DNA of 9,743 nucleotides from Oscillospiraceae bacterium (GTDB taxonomy: Bacteria > Bacillota > Clostridia > Oscillospirales > Ruminococcaceae): contig JAEDDN010000014.1 in the NCBI GenBank assembly GCA_016298065.1, positions 1 through 9,743 of the forward strand, given 5' to 3'. Positions 7,066-9,743 of this stretch are shown here, piece after piece. Below the pieces are notes generated by a model that was given only the letters and a program-made list of their open reading frames with translations, did no database searches and was not told where the DNA came from. The position numbers and the translations under genes were made by a program. The first letter of the stretch is position 1. Each line of letters begins with the position of its first letter.

Positions 7066-8795
7066 TAGTGGTAATATCCTCCATCAAATTTTTTGGAAGC
7101 TGGGATTTCGTCACCACCGCCACCGTTGCCAGGATTTAAATCATTATCAAAGTCAGGTAAGTCCGGGTCTTGCGGAGCATTTGCTAAAGGCTGAGGGTTA
7201 TAAATAGTAACCAAAATATTGCCCCACATATCCGTTAATTTATAAACAGGCACGCCGTTTTCATTACCATTAGCAGTGTATTGACAATAAACCGGTCCAT
7301 AGCCGCCGGACTTTGTACTGTCTATAGCAGAAATAACTACCGGAGCGCCACTGCTGGTAATAGTACCGCCTATCGCCACATAAGCGCCTTCGCCTGTAGC
7401 TTTTATGTTAATACCCGAAGTAGCGCTCGTGGCAAGACATTGAATATAATCCTCAATAACAACAGCCTTTTTGGCTTCTATGTTTATTATGTTATCTCCA
7501 TTCCATTGCTGTTGTTTAACAGTTATTCCTCCGCCATTTCCTGCAGTATTTTTTCTTACTATAATATACTCAAAGTTATTGATATTTAGTTTTGCATTTT
7601 GCTGCAGCATAATAGTGTCATTTTTTCCATTCTCTTCCTCCCAATGATACCCTTCAAATACAGCAAATTTCCCGCCTGCATCTGCTCCATTTATATTTAT
7701 AATTGGATTTGCTGGATAGTTGTTATTCATTATATATAAACCATCTTTAAAGCGCACCCAATCAGTTGCATTAACATCCCAACTTGAGCCTACTCTGACC
7801 AAACGTGCAAAATTTGCTATTTTTCCGTTCATTCGAGTATATGAAGAGTCCTGATGAATATGTATACCACCGTTAAAATTAAAGACTGTTTTACCAACAG
7901 TGCCCATCAATAACTGCAACGGTTTATATGATGCGCCCTGTATCACTGTAGGATAAGTATTACCCCAGTCAGTATTAGAAAAACTTTGTAAGTTTTCCAG
8001 ATGTAATGTGTACCCTGATTGATTGTTGCTTTCAAATGTTTCAATATATTTATATTTACCGCTTGGAATTGCAAAATCGCCCTTATACTCATAAGATGAG
8101 GTATCATCTCCCGGTGCTCGTAAAAAATTCTGCCATGCAGTAATTGCATCTGCGTTCCCTATTCCTCCCCACGAAGGAATATTGACCTGACCTACCTGAA
8201 AGTTACCGTCAAAATTTCCCGGTGCATCTTCAAGTTTATTGCCGCCATCCGTCTTCTCACTATACTTACAAGTCAACCCTTCAAACGTCAAAGTCTCAGT
8301 CTTTGGAGTATGGCCTGCGCCTGTATAGTTAACAACAGCTTTTATTGTTATCTCGTATTCTTGCTGATTGTCGGCGTTAGGTTTCGGTTCTTTTACAAGA
8401 CAGTAACCTACTCTTGTATCATCGTCGGCTATATACGAATTCAAATAATCCAAATCACTATCTGAATTGAGCGTAGCAACACTATTATCTGTCTGAAAAT
8501 AATCTATCTCGCCGTTTGAATAGTGTGCAACAACAACAAAAGAGGACGGTGCTTCCATATCATCAGTCAAAACGGCTTTTGAGTACTCGATAACCGATTT
8601 TGCGGTTATGTAAGCCTGGCGCTGATTATATCTTTCTGAAAAAACGACCGTATCCGAAGTAGATACCGCACACAAGGTGGTAGCAAGTATAAAAAGGCTT
8701 GCGCTTACTATAATTACATAAGGCAGAGCAACGCCGTTTTTCTTTCTTAAAAGTTTTATTTTGTTAGGTTTAAATCGGCTCAATAACTTTTTCAT
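7065..8795 (-). CDS. Large PilX/GspK-like pilin protein with predicted beta-rich extracellular domain
   Basis: A 576-aa protein with a basic leader (1-20), then GVALPYVII and a hydrophobic helix (22-47). After that comes a stretch like PilX family N-termini (FSERYNQRQAYITAKSVIEYSKAVL, 52-76, in two parts). Cleavage would fall after Gly21, but mature position 5 is Tyr, not Glu, and position 4 is Pro. From memory, GspK-type tip subunits also lack Glu5. Residues about 300-490 are rich in Asn, Gly, Ile and Val with repeated short strands (NFNGGIHIHQ, INING, LNINNFEYIIV, GINIKATG), suggesting a beta-solenoid. The tail (533-576) is Pro/Asp/Gly-rich with a GGGG run and looks disordered. ATG 8795 has GGAGG (8803-8807) at 7 nt. 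It is first in the pilin operon. Its larger size than usual PilX/GspK suggests an adhesive or ligand-binding tip, which is inference. A cell-surface protein unrelated to pili is the alternative. Confidence 0.8.
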   Translation of the reverse strand: MKKLLSRFKPNKIKLLRKKNGVALPYVIIVSASLFILATTLCAVSTSDTVVFSERYNQRQAYITAKSVIEYSKAVLTDDMEAPSSFVVVAHYSNGEIDYFQTDNSVATLNSDSDLDYLNSYIADDDTRVGYCLVKEPKPNADNQQEYEITIKAVVNYTGAGHTPKTETLTFEGLTCKYSEKTDGGNKLEDAPGNFDGNFQVGQVNIPSWGGIGNADAITAWQNFLRAPGDDTSSYEYKGDFAIPSGKYKYIETFESNNQSGYTLHLENLQSFSNTDWGNTYPTVIQGASYKPLQLLMGTVGKTVFNFNGGIHIHQDSSYTRMNGKIANFARLVRVGSSWDVNATDWVRFKDGLYIMNNNYPANPIININGADAGGKFAVFEGYHWEEENGKNDTIMLQQNAKLNINNFEYIIVRKNTAGNGGGITVKQQQWNGDNIINIEAKKAVVIEDYIQCLATSATSGINIKATGEGAYVAIGGTITSSGAPVVISAIDSTKSGGYGPVYCQYTANGNENGVPVYKLTDMWGNILVTIYNPQPLANAPQDPDLPDFDNDLNPGNGGGGDEIPASKKFDGGYYH

Positions 8796-8842
8796 CAGAG
8801 TTCCTCCGTTTAAATAAGTTTACATTTTTATGGTTACTTTAA

Positions 8843-8848
8843 ATTATA
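8843..8848 (-). promoter_or_regulatory. Predicted -10 box of the pilin operon promoter
   Basis: The minus strand has a perfect TATAAT, giving a start near 8836 and a leader of about 40 nt before the ATG at 8795. I find no convincing -35 hexamer at 16-18 nt and no TG extension, so the promoter may be weak, activator-dependent, or misassigned. Confidence 0.45.
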
Positions 8849-8891
8849 TGCTTTGTTAAATATTTTAATATTGACCTTGCCAAAGGGTTGC

Positions 8892-8980
8892 AGGATTCTT
8901 CGTCGCTTCGCTCCTCTTAAATGACAAAGAGTTGCGCTCCTTTACCCTTTCCTGTCATTCTGAGCGTTAGCGAAGAATCT
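8892..8980. repeat. Inverted pair of GTCATTCTGAGC-type repeats
   Basis: 8892-8925 is a minus-strand copy, containing GATTCTTCGTCGCTTCGCTC and ending AATGAC. 8954-8980 is a plus-strand copy (GTCATTCTGAGC to GAAGAATCT). Together they can form a stem-loop. The plus copy runs directly into element copy 2 through TA. Non-coding. Confidence 0.75.
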
Positions 8981-8982
8981 TA

Positions 8983-9139
8983 GGCTTCCTTGTGTAAAGG
9001 GAGCTGTCAGCGGGAGCTGACTGAGGGATTGTTTTAGTATGCTTTTAAGCTTGACTTTTTACTTTGTCGTTAAGGTTAAGTCTACAATCCCTCCGAGTTT
9101 GCCTAACGGCAAACCCACCTCCCTTTACACAAGGGAGAC
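8983..9139 (+). repeat. 157-bp inverted-repeat element, full copy 2
   Basis: Same length and orientation as 5598-5754, with about 11 mismatches and no gaps by eye (about 93% identity). The terminal inverted repeats (8983-9003, 9119-9139) have two mismatches. The internal hairpins are GTCAGC-GGGA-GCTGAC (9006-9021) and GTTTGCC-TAAC-GGCAAAC (9097-9114). Four of the differences from copy 1 fall in these two tetraloops while both stems are unchanged. TA precedes the left end, but the right end is followed by AT, so a target duplication is not clear here. Confidence 0.85.
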
Positions 9140-9347
9140 ATTTGGTGCTCCTCTTAAATGACAAAGGGGGGTGAGGCGACAGCCCCGTCGGCTTTCACAG
9201 ACGACATAACTAAGTTTAGTATAACACACTTGCACACATCTGTCACTAAAAAAATTGTGTGTTTTTTTGTACACTTTGACGTAATAGATAATTCACTTAG
9301 GCTAATTTGCACAAATGGAACACCCCATAAGCTTTGGCATATCCTTA
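9140..9347. other. Non-coding spacer with repeat fragments
   Basis: No supported gene. 9147-9166 is an exact 20-nt copy of 8910-8929, a fragment of the minus-strand GTCATTCTGAGC-type repeat. 9168-9340 appears unique and AT-rich, with an A7/T7 inverted tract around 9247-9269 that lacks a GC stem, so I do not call it a terminator. 9329-9344 repeats the flank found at 5579-5594. Confidence 0.6.
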
Positions 9348-9400
9348 GGCTCCCTTGTGCAAAGGGAGCTGTCAGCGTAGCTGACTGAGGGATTGTTTTT
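9348..9400 (+). repeat. Left half of the 157-bp element
   Basis: It contains the left end (one change in the CTCCCTT hairpin loop), the hairpin GTCAGC-GTA-GCTGAC (9371-9385) and GAGGGATTGT. It then stops and joins directly to a GTCATTCTGAGC-type repeat at 9401. The right half is absent. Confidence 0.75.
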
Positions 9401-9486
9401 GTCATTCTGAGCGTCAGCGAAGAATCTTTTTGCTCACTAACCTTAAGCCCTACAAGATTCTTCGTCGCTTCGCTCCTCAGAATGAC
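9401..9486. repeat. Inverted pair of GTCATTCTGAGC-type repeats
   Basis: 9401-9427 (plus) and 9455-9486 (minus) are inverted copies separated by 27 nt. The outer words GTCATTCTGAG and CTCAGAATGAC are perfectly complementary, as are AAGAATCTT and AAGATTCTT, so the pair can fold into one long hairpin. The minus copy has the longer variant centre GGAGCGAAGCGACG. Confidence 0.75.
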
Positions 9487-9600
9487 AAGGGGAAGAGCGT
9501 ACATTTTATCTGTACGCTTTGCCATTCGCCGTTTCCCGTTTGCTGTCATTCTGTCAGCCCCATTTTCCTTTTATGTCATTCTGAGCATAGCGAAGAATCT
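9487..9600 (+). repeat. Spacer with hairpin and a further GTCATTCTGAGC-type repeat
   Basis: 9496-9503 and 9511-9518 (AGCGTACA/TGTACGCT) form an 8-bp hairpin without a T-tract on either strand. A broken repeat start lies at 9545-9553 (GTCATTCTG). A full repeat variant is at 9575-9600, leading through TA into element copy 4. Confidence 0.6.
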
Positions 9601-9602
9601 TA

Positions 9603-9743
9603 GGCTCCCTTGTGCAAAGGGAGCTGTCAGCGCAAGCTGACTGAGGGATTGCTTTTTGACTTTTAAGCTTGACTTTTTACTTTTGCGATAAGGTTAAGTC
9701 TACAATCCCTCCGAGTTTGCCTAACGGCAAACCCACCTCCCTT
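9603..9743 (+). repeat. 157-bp-type inverted-repeat element, cut by the window end
   Basis: The first 141 bases of a further copy are present: left end, hairpin GTCAGC-GCAA-GCTGAC (9626-9641), GAGGGATTG, the CTTGAC inner part, AATCCCTC, and hairpin GTTTGCC-TAAC-GGCAAAC (9715-9732). The right terminal repeat begins at the edge. It is about 2 nt shorter than copy 2 over the same span, with changes in the central T-rich part. Confidence 0.8.

Noticed and set aside
5598..9139. Composite transposon carrying the pilin genes
   Set aside because: There is no transposase or recombinase, and further element copies lie outside the pair; flanking repeats alone do not show movement as a unit.
9247..9269. 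A7/T7 hairpin as a terminator or promoter
   Set aside because: It has only A-T pairs, no GC stem and no gene ending nearby; no convincing -35/-10 pair was found.
9158..9388. 76-aa open frame on the plus strand
   Set aside because: It starts in a repeat fragment and ends in the half element (RLPCAKGAVSVAD). Its composition follows the repeats and there is no ribosome binding site.
9496..9518. AGCGTACA/TGTACGCT hairpin as a terminator
   Set aside because: No T-tract on either strand and no gene ends beside it; it is more likely part of the repeat debris.
9154..9549. 131-aa open frame on the minus strand
   Set aside because: It reads through repeats (the peptide VILRSEATKNL is the translation of the GTCATTCTGAGC-type repeat, and SLRICQSLW lies in the element). 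It has no good ribosome binding site and no domain; such frames are often misannotated as hypothetical proteins.

Overview
The window looks like a chromosomal piece of a low-to-moderate GC, Gram-positive gut-type Clostridium relative (Oscillospiraceae/Ruminococcaceae-like). The clues are strong GGAGG ribosome binding sites, a Clostridium-type pyruvate phosphate dikinase, the Firmicutes gene pair glmU-prs, and repeats of a kind I remember as common in gut Clostridia. No taxonomic marker gene is present, so this placement is an inference.

Layout: 27-2657 (minus) is ppdK. It is divergent from a plus-strand operon, glmU (2982-4373) and prs (4416-5375), which ends in a textbook terminator at 5399-5430. 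The 324-bp gap between ppdK and glmU holds one promoter for each direction, a 12-bp palindrome next to the glmU -35 box, and leader sequences. From 5431 to 5960 lies a non-coding block between convergent transcripts. It holds a GTCATTCTGAGC-type repeat, a 157-bp inverted-repeat element, about two copies of a 75-bp hairpin-bearing tandem repeat, and the terminator of the next operon.

5961-8795 (minus) is a compact, translationally coupled three-gene operon of type IV pilin-like (minor pilin/pseudopilin) proteins. Transcription order is a large PilX/GspK-like protein (576 aa), a PilV/GspI-like pilin (165 aa) and a PilW/GspJ-like pilin (about 205 aa). No pilus ATPase, platform protein or prepilin peptidase is in the window. 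The large protein carries a glycine/asparagine-rich, probably beta-rich region in a locally AT-rich stretch, and I read the operon as encoding a pilus-tip complex.

8796-9743 has a pilin-operon promoter and then only repeats: a second full 157-bp element, a half element, a third copy cut by the window edge, and several GTCATTCTGAGC-type repeats in both orientations. The full elements lie in direct orientation on both sides of the pilin operon.

Functionally, ppdK (PEP/pyruvate interconversion), glmU (UDP-GlcNAc for the cell wall) and prs (PRPP for nucleotides, His and Trp) are housekeeping. The pilin operon with its repeat borders is the accessory part. The most interesting material is the tip-pilin operon and the nested-hairpin repeat family.
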